Assembly (NCBI GenBank): GCA_028871815.1 | Contig: JAGWMJ010000009.1 | Span: 120,623 to 184,622, forward strand | Origin: Armatimonadota bacterium | GTDB taxonomy: Bacteria > Armatimonadota > Chthonomonadetes > Chthonomonadales > Chthonomonadaceae | Length of the DNA: 64,000 nt | Direction: 5' to 3' | Part shown: in pieces, positions 51,810 to 60,198 of the stretch | Layout of the letters: every line of letters begins with the position of its first letter | How positions within the stretch are numbered: position 1 is the stretch's first letter | Translations under genes and position numbers: made by a program | Notes under the pieces: model-generated | Database searches by the model: none | What the model was told of the DNA's origin: nothing | The model's input: only the letters and a program-made list of their open reading frames with translations

Positions 51810-54548
51810 ATGACGCGTGAACGGCCGCAGTGGTCGACCGATGGGCAGGTGGAACGGCTGCGGGAGCTGCTCGGGGCGGAGCCCGCACACCGCCTTGCTC
51901 CGCTGCGCCGCGATGTACGCTCACTGGGCCGGCTCTTGGGTGTGGTACTGCGGGAACAGGCCGGAAACGAGCTGTACGAGGAGGTTGAGGCCATCCGCCG
52001 GCTGGCGATCGAGCGCCGGGAGGCGATGGATCGCGGCGAGCCCGATGCTGGAGGCCTTGAACCGCTGGCGGCGCGGTGTAACAACGCCGATACTAGCCGA
52101 ACGTACGCACTCACGAAGGCGTTTGCTATCTACTTTGAACTGACGAACCTCGCCGAGGCAAATCACAGGAAGCGGCGACTGCGAGCCGCCCAGGTGACGG
52201 CTGGCGCCGCGCCACAGCCGGGCTCAATACACGGAACGCTGCTGCGCCTCCGTGCGGCATGGATATTTGATGAAGATGTGCGGCGGCTGCTTGACCGGGT
52301 GGAAGTGACGCCGGTGTTCACGGCGCATCCTACAGAGACGGCCCGGCGCACGATCCTCGCCAAAAGGCACGCGATCGGTCACCAGATCGAGCAGCTCGAC
52401 TGGCTGCCGCTCACCGATCGCGAAGCTGGGGAACGCGAGGCCGAAATCCTGGCCGAAATCACCGCTCTGTGGCAAACCGATGAGGTGCGACGCGAACGCC
52501 CAACGGTAAACGCGGAGATACGGATGGGGCTCGACTACTTCGAGCAGGTTATTGTGGAGGCCGTTCCGGCTCTTTATGCAGAGTGTGAAGAGAGCTTTCT
52601 GGCAACTTACGGTTCGACTATGGATCCATTGGCGATGCGGCCGATTGTACGCTTTGGTTCATGGATCGGCGGGGATGCGGATGGAAATCCCAATGTGACG
52701 GCCGATTGCACCCGCGATGCCGTTGAGATGGCACGCAGGCTGGTGTTGAACACATATCGTAAGTCGGTACAGCGGCTGCAGAGGCTGGTGAGCAGCTCCG
52801 CGCTGCAGTGTGGTGTTTCCGATGAGCTAGTGGCGGCGCTTGACGCGGCCGAGCGGCAGCCCGGACCACGTGGCTATGGCTCCAGCGTGGAGATCTACCG
52901 GCGCTGGTTTAACTGGATTGGGCATCGCCTCGATGAGACACTGAACGGTGGGACTGCGGCCTACGCCGAACCCGGTTATTTCGATGAAGACGTACGCATC
53001 GCTTTCAGAAGCCTGATGCAAAACCGCGGCGGCCGGATCGCCGAGCGGTACCTCGGTCCCCTGCTGTTGCAGATCGTCACGTTCGGATTCCATCTGTGCA
53101 CACTGGATATCCGCCAACATGCACGTGTTCACGCGCGTGCTGTAAGCGACCTTGCAAGTGGCGCGCAGACGCCGGAGCGGCTTTCGGCCGTATCTGACGA
53201 TACCCACGCGCTTATGGCCACGCTGCGGGAGGTGGCTGCTATCCGCCGAGATCACCCGGCTGCAATCACGCGATATGTAATCAGCGGGGCGCGACAGCCG
53301 CAGGACCTGCTGCATGCCGTGTGGCTTTGCCAAACTGCCGGCATCGCGGTAGAAGGCGTGCGGCATGGCCGACCAGGGTTGATGCCGGTTCCGCTGTTTG
53401 AATCGATTGACGATCTCCGCCGCTGCGCAGATGTTTGCGGTGAAGTCTGGAGCATGCCGGAGTGGGAGCCTCTGCTCAGCTCGTGGGACTATCGGCAGGA
53501 GGTGATGCTGGGCTATAGCGATTCAAACAAAGACGGTGGAATGCTGACGAGCACTTGGGAGATATTCAAGGCGCATCGCGCTCTGCACGCCGTTGCAAAG
53601 AAGTGCAGTGTGGATCTCTCGCTTTTCCACGGCCGCGGCGGAACGGTGGGCAGAGGCGGTGGCCCGACACACCGCGCGATTGCCGCGCAGCCGCCCGACG
53701 CCTTTGACGGCGCACTACGGATTACCGAGCAGGGTGAGGTGCTGAACTGGAAGTACAGCGACGTGAAGATTGCTGCTCGCAACCTGGAGCTGATGGTTGC
53801 CGCATCGCTCGAGGCGCTGACCCGGTCCGGCGGTTGGGGCGCCGAAATCCTCCCGGCCTGGGAGTGGACGATGGAGCAGCTATCGGCGAGCGCCTATCAA
53901 TGTTACCGGAGCCGGATTGCCGAATCGCCGGATGCGCTCACCTACTTTGAGGAAGCGACTCCGGTTCTGGAGCTGGAGCATGCCCGCATCGGCTCGCGCC
54001 CAACCCGGCGCAGTGTCCGGACCGGCCTGGAAGACCTTCGAGCCATTCCCTGGGTGTTTGGCTGGATGCAGAGCCGGCACGTTTTGCCGGGGTGGTTTGG
54101 CGTGGGCGCCGCGCTGGAGGCGCTCGTCGAGGCTTCGCCCTCGCACTTGGCGGTGCTGCAGGATATGGTGGTGAGGTTTCCACTGTTTGAAGATATGATG
54201 CGGAACGTGGAGACTGCGCTCGCGAAGGCCGACATGCGCATTGCCGCCCGTTATGCCGAACTGGTGCGGAACAGCAGCATCCGGGAGACCGTTTTTGAGA
54301 CGATACGGGCGGAGTACGAACGCACACTCAACATGACGCTGCTGGTCACCAGGCAGGGGCACTTGCTGGAGAAGATGCCGGCGCTGGCCGAGTCGATCCG
54401 TCTTCGCAATCCGTATGTGGACCCGATGAGTCTGATGCAGGTGGATCTGCTGCGGCGGAAACGCGCCGGCGAGACGGGCGAGGATCTCGACTATGCCCTT
54501 GCCGCCACAATCAACGGGATAGCGGCCGGGCTCCGGAACACCGGATAA
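51810..54548 (+). CDS. ppc: Phosphoenolpyruvate carboxylase
   Basis: 912 residues, normal length. Makes oxaloacetate from PEP and bicarbonate. Active-site motifs intact: FTAHPTETARR, WIGGDADGNPNV, LGYSDSNKDGGM, FHGRGGTVGRGGGPTH, RNPYVDPMS, and the C-terminal TINGIAAGLRNTG ending. ATG 51810 follows GGGAGA; the open frame back to 51738 is not used by the family. It is divergent from the GH27 gene and its 3' end overlaps the convergent DUF1611 gene by 38 nt. Confidence 0.95.
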   Translation: MTRERPQWSTDGQVERLRELLGAEPAHRLAPLRRDVRSLGRLLGVVLREQAGNELYEEVEAIRRLAIERREAMDRGEPDAGGLEPLAARCNNADTSRTYALTKAFAIYFELTNLAEANHRKRRLRAAQVTAGAAPQPGSIHGTLLRLRAAWIFDEDVRRLLDRVEVTPVFTAHPTETARRTILAKRHAIGHQIEQLDWLPLTDREAGEREAEILAEITALWQTDEVRRERPTVNAEIRMGLDYFEQVIVEAVPALYAECEESFLATYGSTMDPLAMRPIVRFGSWIGGDADGNPNVTADCTRDAVEMARRLVLNTYRKSVQRLQRLVSSSALQCGVSDELVAALDAAERQPGPRGYGSSVEIYRRWFNWIGHRLDETLNGGTAAYAEPGYFDEDVRIAFRSLMQNRGGRIAERYLGPLLLQIVTFGFHLCTLDIRQHARVHARAVSDLASGAQTPERLSAVSDDTHALMATLREVAAIRRDHPAAITRYVISGARQPQDLLHAVWLCQTAGIAVEGVRHGRPGLMPVPLFESIDDLRRCADVCGEVWSMPEWEPLLSSWDYRQEVMLGYSDSNKDGGMLTSTWEIFKAHRALHAVAKKCSVDLSLFHGRGGTVGRGGGPTHRAIAAQPPDAFDGALRITEQGEVLNWKYSDVKIAARNLELMVAASLEALTRSGGWGAEILPAWEWTMEQLSASAYQCYRSRIAESPDALTYFEEATPVLELEHARIGSRPTRRSVRTGLEDLRAIPWVFGWMQSRHVLPGWFGVGAALEALVEASPSHLAVLQDMVVRFPLFEDMMRNVETALAKADMRIAARYAELVRNSSIRETVFETIRAEYERTLNMTLLVTRQGHLLEKMPALAESIRLRNPYVDPMSLMQVDLLRRKRAGETGEDLDYALAATINGIAAGLRNTG

Positions 54549-55602
54549 TCGCATCAACCAGCTTGCCGGCGCCGCCGCGAAGCACATCCGCGGTCGGCAG
54601 GCCGGTGTTGGTCTCCGTCGATTCCACGGCTGAAGCGGCATCGGCATCGCTCATTCCGGCGGTGTTCAGGGCAATCGCAGCCACGCGCGGCGGCGGCTGG
54701 GCGGCGCCCGCAATGGCCGCCACCTGCTCGTAGAGGCGTACCACTTTGCTGAGAGGCGGAATGGCGACTTCCGGCAGCCGGTGAAGCGACTGACTTGCGG
54801 CGTGGTGAACCAGTACCATGTGGGTGGGACATGAGCCCCGTATGAGGGGCAGCCAGGCCGTGGAGGCCGGGTGCAATATCGAGCCCTGGCCCTCGATGAA
54901 CAGGAAGTCGGCATCTGAGGCTGCGCTCAGCACCGATCGTTCCACGGCGCCGGACGCGAAATCCACGCGGACAGCATCCACGGGTACGCCGTCGCCGGAG
55001 ATCGCGATTCCGATTTGTCCCGACGCGACGAACGTGGAACGGAGACCGCGGCTGCGAGCCGCCGCATGCATTTCGAGGGATGCGGTCATCTTGCCGATAC
55101 CCATGTCGGTGCCAACGGTAAGGATGCGCGTGTTCGGCAGCGCGGCAGCCCTGCCCAGACCCGGCTCAAGCCCTTCGGGCTCCTGGCGGATATCCCAAAT
55201 CCATCGGCCCGGCCGCAGCCGGATCTTCAGCCGCGGATTGTCCGCCAGTGGCGCATGCAGGCCGTTCACCAGCGAAAGTCCGGCGGCAAGCGCTTCCTCA
55301 ATCTCGGGCCAGTAGTCGGGCGGCAATGTACCGCCCGGGGCGGCAACGCCGGGCGCAAGAATCGTGCCGCCATGGCGCAGCGCCTGGGCCATCGTGGCCA
55401 CGATCGGCGCGTCCCGCGGAATGCCCGTCAAGAGCCGGAGGTCTTCGCCCGCGTGGTCGCGGTCTACCACGGCGGTAACAGCCGCCGGCGAGTAGCGAAG
55501 CAGCCCGAGACCCATCTTGCCGAAACCGGCGGTGAGGTGCCCGTGCATCAGCAGCACCAACTGGTCGTCCGGCGTGATGCGATGGGTCTGCTGCGCGGTC
55601 AT
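54511..55602 (-). CDS. dgcN: DUF1611 protein, DgcN-like (putative D-glutamate N-acetyltransferase)
   Basis: 363 residues. P-loop GTDMGIGKM (164-171) in the C-terminal domain and an N-terminal domain with LTAGFGKMGLGLLRYSP; this is the DUF1611 layout. In marine bacteria DgcN acetylates D-glutamate and the neighbouring DgcA epimerises the product to the L-form. Here it overlaps the epimerase gene by 4 nt (ATGA at 55599-55602), exactly the dgcN-dgcA pairing. ATG 55602 is fixed by that overlap. The 3' end overlaps ppc. The function is inferred from the pairing and family. Confidence 0.8.
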   Translation of the reverse strand: MTAQQTHRITPDDQLVLLMHGHLTAGFGKMGLGLLRYSPAAVTAVVDRDHAGEDLRLLTGIPRDAPIVATMAQALRHGGTILAPGVAAPGGTLPPDYWPEIEEALAAGLSLVNGLHAPLADNPRLKIRLRPGRWIWDIRQEPEGLEPGLGRAAALPNTRILTVGTDMGIGKMTASLEMHAAARSRGLRSTFVASGQIGIAISGDGVPVDAVRVDFASGAVERSVLSAASDADFLFIEGQGSILHPASTAWLPLIRGSCPTHMVLVHHAASQSLHRLPEVAIPPLSKVVRLYEQVAAIAGAAQPPPRVAAIALNTAGMSDADAASAVESTETNTGLPTADVLRGGAGKLVDAIIRCSGARPLSR

Positions 55603-56648
55603 CCAGTGATGGGTACGGCGCCAACACCGGCGAGGTCCGTCGGAACGATGCGACGCTCGCTGTAAACGGCGCCGCGAAACGGATCGTCGACGAGGTTGAG
55701 GTGGCTGTCGAGGTCGGCGTGATCCACGTAAGGCGTTATGGCGGCAGCCGCCGATATTGCCAACGACGATTCCGACATGCATCCCACCATGACTTTGAGC
55801 GAGTGTGCCCGAGCTGTATGCACCATGCGGATCGCCTCCCGGAGGCCACCCGACTTCATCAGCTTGATGTTGATGCCATCTACCGCCCTGGCAATCGCCG
55901 GAATGTCACGCGAAGTGCGGACGCTTTCATCCAGGTAGATCGGAATTCCGGCGGACTTGTGCAGCTTTGGCAGATCAGCTTCCTGACCTCGTGGCAAAGG
56001 CTGCTCCACGGCGCGACACCCGCATAGCTCCAGCCACTTGATCATGATGAGCGCAGACTCCACCGTCCAACCACCATTTGCGTCGCCTATCCAAACCGCC
56101 GGCGAGTGCGGCACAGCCTGGATCGCCGACACCAACGCCTGATCGGCTTCTATGCCTTCCGGGTTGCCGAGTTTGACCTTGATGCAGGGGCGGTTGTACC
56201 GGGCAGTCACCTCCGCGACCCGCTCGGCGATGGAATCGAGCGCGGAGATGCCGATGGTGATGGTCGTGTCCGGAATCCGAGCCTTGTAGCCGCCGAACAG
56301 ATCGGCTAGCGGCATGCCGGCCCGCTTGCCGATCCAGTCGTGCATGGCAATATCCAGAGCTGCGGCGGCTGCAGCCGTCATCGATACCTGCTCGATGAGA
56401 GCCTCGATTCGCTGAAACTCCCACGGCGCGCACTCTGCCAGATAGGGAGAGAGTGCGGTGATCCGGCGCTCGGCATCCTCAGCCGTTTCGGGAGCATCGC
56501 CACCTGATGTGGGCGCCATTTCGCCGAGTCCCGTGATGCCGTCGTGGTCGATGCTTACCAGCAGATTGTCCGAAAAGGCGCTGGTGCCCCGGCTGATCGT
56601 CAGCGGATGCCGCTTGGTGATGCGGAACTGCCGGCACGATACGTTCAT
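55599..56648 (-). CDS. dgcA: Dipeptide epimerase / DgcA-like enolase-superfamily racemase
   Basis: 349 residues. Enolase-superfamily barrel of the muconate lactonizing subgroup. Catalytic Lys pair in CIKVKLG (Lys157, Lys159), metal ligands Asp189 (IGDANGG), Glu215 (AVEQPL) and Asp240 (IYLDES), opposite-face Lys in INIKLMKSGG. This is the dipeptide (L-Ala-D/L-Glu) epimerase type. Adjacent DUF1611 suggests N-acetyl-D-glutamate as substrate; muropeptide Ala-Glu is the alternative. ATG 56648 overlaps the upstream isomerase stop by 4 nt. Confidence 0.87.
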   Translation of the reverse strand: MNVSCRQFRITKRHPLTISRGTSAFSDNLLVSIDHDGITGLGEMAPTSGGDAPETAEDAERRITALSPYLAECAPWEFQRIEALIEQVSMTAAAAAALDIAMHDWIGKRAGMPLADLFGGYKARIPDTTITIGISALDSIAERVAEVTARYNRPCIKVKLGNPEGIEADQALVSAIQAVPHSPAVWIGDANGGWTVESALIMIKWLELCGCRAVEQPLPRGQEADLPKLHKSAGIPIYLDESVRTSRDIPAIARAVDGINIKLMKSGGLREAIRMVHTARAHSLKVMVGCMSESSLAISAAAAITPYVDHADLDSHLNLVDDPFRGAVYSERRIVPTDLAGVGAVPITG

Positions 56649-57499
56649 CGGTGCTGCAGCCGCGCTGTGGCGGCAGCTACGATCTCCTGCGTTTTGCGCA
56701 ACCCTTCGCGCACCACCTGCTCCGGCGGCAGGGCGTAGTAGGCTTCGTTGAACAGCTCCAGTGAAAGAGTGCCGGAGAAGTTCATCGAGTAGAGCGCGGC
56801 CACAATATCACAAAACGGCGCGTCACCGTCGCCGGGATAGACGCGGTCTGCATCGGTAAGCGCCTCAGGTTGGATCGAAGCCGGGTAGTCGTTCACGTGG
56901 AAGAGCGGCACCAGACCGCCCTGAAGATAAGGCAGACCGGTAAAGCCGGAACCGCCCTTGTGCAGGTGATAGACATCCAGAAGGAGGCCGGCATCGGCCC
57001 TACCGCACTCCAGGGCGACACAGGCAGCTTCACCGAGCCGCTGCAAGGTGGTCGAGAAGCCCCAGACCTCGAGCAGCGGCTTTACGCCAAATTGAGCGCC
57101 AAGTTCCATCAGAACTGCGTACCGCTCTGCTGCGCGACGGAGGTCGAGGTCGCGCTGCTCGGTAGCACCCATTGGTGGTGCGGCGATCATGCCGCCGCCG
57201 ATCGCGGCTACCACCTCCATGCAGCGCCGGGCTTCTTCCAGGCCCTGCCGGCGCTCCGCATCGTCATCCACAATCCAGTTGAAGAAGCCGATTGCGCTTG
57301 CGGCGGTTATGCCGGCATCCTCGATACAGCTCCGAAGGTCGTGGAGGCTGCCGCCTTGTGCCACAAAGCGGTCCAGCTCATCCATCCAGGGTTCAAAGGC
57401 GCCATAGCCGGCGGCCGCCACCATTCGTACGATTTCGGGCAGCGGCACGATGTGCGGGCGTATGGTGCTGGTGTTGAACCCGTAGGTCCAGGGCGGCAC
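56645..57499 (-). CDS. Sugar phosphate isomerase/epimerase-like TIM-barrel protein
   Basis: 284 residues. Xylose-isomerase-like barrel: YGFNTSTIR start, FEPWMDEL, PLLEVWGFS, LLLDVYHLHKGG, FHVNDYP, and SLELFNEAYY with the usual Glu, Asp, His and Glu metal ligands. Its start overlaps the stop of the Gfo/Idh gene by 1 nt, and its stop overlaps the epimerase start. The pairing with the Gfo/Idh enzyme is typical of sugar or inositol catabolism; why it is coupled to the dgcA-dgcN pair is not clear. Confidence 0.85.
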   Translation of the reverse strand: MPPWTYGFNTSTIRPHIVPLPEIVRMVAAAGYGAFEPWMDELDRFVAQGGSLHDLRSCIEDAGITAASAIGFFNWIVDDDAERRQGLEEARRCMEVVAAIGGGMIAAPPMGATEQRDLDLRRAAERYAVLMELGAQFGVKPLLEVWGFSTTLQRLGEAACVALECGRADAGLLLDVYHLHKGGSGFTGLPYLQGGLVPLFHVNDYPASIQPEALTDADRVYPGDGDAPFCDIVAALYSMNFSGTLSLELFNEAYYALPPEQVVREGLRKTQEIVAAATARLQHR

Positions 57500-58833
57500 T
57501 ATAGCGTCCAGGGATGGCGCATCGGCCTCGAGGTCATCGCCTGTGCCTCTTTGTCACCCACCATCTGCTGCTTGTCGGGGTCCCAGTTCAGGATGCGGCC
57601 ATCCAGCCTCAGCGAGATGTTGCAGAGATGGCAGATGGAGACGGATCGGTGTCCGATTTCAGCCGGACAGATGGTCTCTTTGCCGTCGCGAATGCAATCC
57701 AGGAAGTTGCCCATGTGGTCATCGGACTTGTACAGGCGGATCGCATCGCTTTGCAGCGGCTCGGTGAGAAGCGTGGGATCGCTGGCCTTGATGTCGCTCC
57801 GGCTGACGAAAATCCACTGGCCGTTTTCGCCGTTGAAGGTTACGCCGTTATCTCCCTTGTTGGTGGAGAGGATCGTTCTGCCATCGGCAAACGTTGATGT
57901 GACGTCGAACTCGGGGAAGGTGCTGTAGCACTCCTCGCCGATGATCGGGCCCTTACCAAAAGCCTGCACCTTCACGGGACCGGTGTGCTCGGTGCCGAGT
58001 CCCCACTGGCAGATATCGTTGTGGTGCGCTCCCCAGTCCGTCAGCATGCCGCCGGAGTACTCCAGCCACCAGCGGAAGTTGCCGAAGCAGCGCTCGGGCA
58101 CGTAATCGGTAGCAGGCGTCGGTCCCAGCCAGAAGTTCCAGTCCAGCCCTGTGCGCACCGGCTGCACCGCAAATGGACCGCCGGTTGGACCGGTGGGAAG
58201 ATGCGCCACTGCCTGCGAGATTCGGCCGATCCGTCCGTTACGAACCAGTTCACACGCGAGCCGAAACCGCGCGTCGGACCGCTGCTGGCTTCCAACCTGA
58301 AACCGCTTGCCGCTCTCCTTGGCTACCTGGACCAGCTTGATTCCCTGCTCGATAAACAGCGTGAGCGGCTTTTCGCAATAGACGTGCTTGCCCGCCCTGA
58401 GCGCAGCGATGGCAGCCAGCACGTGCCAATGGTCCGGCGTACCGATGACAACGGCGTCGATCTCGGGGCGCGCCAGTAGGTCGCGAAAGTCGTGAAACTT
58501 CTGCGTACCGGGTCCAAAGGCGGCCGCGGCCTCGTCGCGGTGCGTATCATCCACGTCGCACACGGCGATGATCTTCGCGCCGTCGTGTCCGTTCAGGTTG
58601 CGGGCATCATTCAAGCCCTGAGCGAAGCCGCCGCCGCTGCCACCTGGCCCGATGACGCCGGCCTGGATCTGGCTATTCTGATCAAGCTTGCGCTTCCGCG
58701 CCGATCTGGTCTCCAGCGTTTCGGCTGCGGCCTCTGCGGCGAACCACTGCGGCAGGCCAGCCGCTACGAGTGACGCCGTGGCGCTGCTGAGGAGCGCGCG
58801 GCGGGTAACGTTGAACCGGGGTTTCTCTGGCAA
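57499..58833 (-). CDS. Gfo/Idh/MocA family oxidoreductase, Tat-exported
   Basis: 444 residues. Twin-arginine signal (VTRRALLSSATA) with cleavage near AEAAAE. Rossmann motif VIGPGGSGGGFA, cofactor segment IIAVCDVDD, and the intact HVYCEKPLTLF motif carrying the catalytic Lys. Long C-terminal region with W-rich segments typical of the exported dehydrogenase subgroup. First gene of a four-gene minus-strand operon with overlaps of 1, 4 and 4 nt. Different from the copy at 9547, which has EKLM instead of EKPL. Confidence 0.88.
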   Translation of the reverse strand: MPEKPRFNVTRRALLSSATASLVAAGLPQWFAAEAAAETLETRSARKRKLDQNSQIQAGVIGPGGSGGGFAQGLNDARNLNGHDGAKIIAVCDVDDTHRDEAAAAFGPGTQKFHDFRDLLARPEIDAVVIGTPDHWHVLAAIAALRAGKHVYCEKPLTLFIEQGIKLVQVAKESGKRFQVGSQQRSDARFRLACELVRNGRIGRISQAVAHLPTGPTGGPFAVQPVRTGLDWNFWLGPTPATDYVPERCFGNFRWWLEYSGGMLTDWGAHHNDICQWGLGTEHTGPVKVQAFGKGPIIGEECYSTFPEFDVTSTFADGRTILSTNKGDNGVTFNGENGQWIFVSRSDIKASDPTLLTEPLQSDAIRLYKSDDHMGNFLDCIRDGKETICPAEIGHRSVSICHLCNISLRLDGRILNWDPDKQQMVGDKEAQAMTSRPMRHPWTL

Positions 58834-58987
58834 CTTTTATCTCCTGAAGCGGCGGGTGGTTGTGATTGAGGCGGCAACGTCGTGCACGCTCCGCTGCGAT
58901 TCACAGGTTCGGTTACTTGAGGCAGAACTCCTGCCCGCCGGCATGAAGAATGCCGGGTACTATCTGGAGCACCTCCTCCAGCACTCC

Positions 58988-59683
58988 ATGCGAATTGAAG
59001 CCAACCACCTCACGCTGAGCTATTTTGATGGTGACAGGACCACCACAGCCGTCCGGGATGTAACGCTTGCACTTTCTGAGCGTGGTTTCGTTGGGATTAT
59101 GGGACCGAGCGGCTCGGGCAAAAGCTCGCTGCTCTACCTGCTGTGCGGGCTGAAACGCCCTACTTCCGGCGAGGTGCTGGCGGGCGGCCAAACTCTCAAC
59201 GCCATGGGCGAGCGGCAGCGCGTTGCGCTACGTCGCGAGCACTTCGGCTTCGTCTTCCAACAGGCCTATCTGCTAAACTATCTCACTGCGGCCGAGAATG
59301 TTCTGGTATCCACCAACGGCAGCGCCGGAGGCCGGGACCGAATTGAGGCGCTGCTGCGCCGGCTTGGACTGGAGAGGCTGAAAGACCGGTATCCGCCACA
59401 GTTGTCCGGTGGAGAAAAGCAGAGGGTGGCCGTGGCGCGCGCGATGGCCGGATTACCGGACGTGATTTTTGCCGATGAGCCCACCGCGGCGCTCGATTCT
59501 GAGAACGGCCGGGCGGTAATAGACCTGCTTTATGGATACCGTGATCGCGGGTGTGTGGTGGTGGTGACACACGACGCCGCGATGCTGGAGAAGGCGGATC
59601 GGATCTACCACCTGGCCGACGGCAGCCTGACCCACTCGGAAGGGCGGGCGCAAGCAGTTGGAGAAGGAGCGAAGCAGGAATGA
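58988..59683 (+). CDS. ABC transporter ATP-binding protein (LolD/MacB-like)
   Basis: About 231 residues from ATG 58988 (an alternative ATG is at 58943; the ribosome binding site does not decide). Walker A GPSGSGKSS, Q-loop FGFVFQQAYLL, signature LSGGEKQRVAVARAM, Walker B VIFADEPTAALD, His switch VVTHD. This subgroup serves lipoprotein release, macrolide export or cell-division (FtsE) permeases. No permease gene is adjacent; the next two genes are a peroxiredoxin and a membrane metalloprotease. It overlaps tpx by 4 nt. Confidence 0.87.
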   Translation: MRIEANHLTLSYFDGDRTTTAVRDVTLALSERGFVGIMGPSGSGKSSLLYLLCGLKRPTSGEVLAGGQTLNAMGERQRVALRREHFGFVFQQAYLLNYLTAAENVLVSTNGSAGGRDRIEALLRRLGLERLKDRYPPQLSGGEKQRVAVARAMAGLPDVIFADEPTAALDSENGRAVIDLLYGYRDRGCVVVVTHDAAMLEKADRIYHLADGSLTHSEGRAQAVGEGAKQE

Positions 59684-60198
59684 GCGACAGAACTGTAACG
59701 TTTATGGGAACGCCGATACGCGTGGAGGGTCCGGAATTGAAGCCCGGCGACAAGGCGCCCGAGTTTGACCTTCAGAAGCGGACCACGGCCGGCCTGGAAG
59801 ACGTGAAACTCTCGGACTATGCCGGGCGCCAATTGATTATCTCGGTGGTGCCTTCACTGGATACCAGCGTGTGTGCCACGCAGACCAAAACTTTCAACCA
59901 GCGCGCCGCTGCGCTGCCGGACGGCGTCGCCGTGCTCACGGTGAGCGCAGACCTGCCGTTTGCCCAGGGCCGGTTTTGCGGCGCCGAGAATATTGACAAG
60001 CTGGAGTGCGCATCGGACCATCGCGATGTTTCGTTTGGTCGCGCTTATGGAACGCTGGTCGCCGAGGGACCGCTGGCGCGCGTGCTGGCCAGGGCGGTCT
60101 TTGTGGTTGGGACCGACGGCAAGCTGACACACGTGGAGTATGTGCCGGAGATCGCTCAGGAGCCCGATTATGACGCGGCTCTCCGTGCGGTGGCCTAA
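59680..60198 (+). CDS. tpx: Thiol peroxidase (Tpx-type peroxiredoxin)
   Basis: 172 residues. Reduces peroxides using thioredoxin. The peroxidatic Cys65 is in PSLDTSVCATQT, and the resolving Cys100 in AQGRFCGAEN; these spacings and the VTFMGTPIRV start are Tpx-specific. ATG 59680 overlaps the ABC ATPase stop as ATGA. The M48 protease gene begins inside its 3' end (29-nt overlap), so all three are probably translated as a unit. Confidence 0.93.
   Translation: MSDRTVTFMGTPIRVEGPELKPGDKAPEFDLQKRTTAGLEDVKLSDYAGRQLIISVVPSLDTSVCATQTKTFNQRAAALPDGVAVLTVSADLPFAQGRFCGAENIDKLECASDHRDVSFGRAYGTLVAEGPLARVLARAVFVVGTDGKLTHVEYVPEIAQEPDYDAALRAVA

Noticed and set aside
53880..54647. 255-codon minus-strand frame opposite the end of ppc
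   Set aside because: Antisense shadow of the conserved PEP carboxylase C-terminus.
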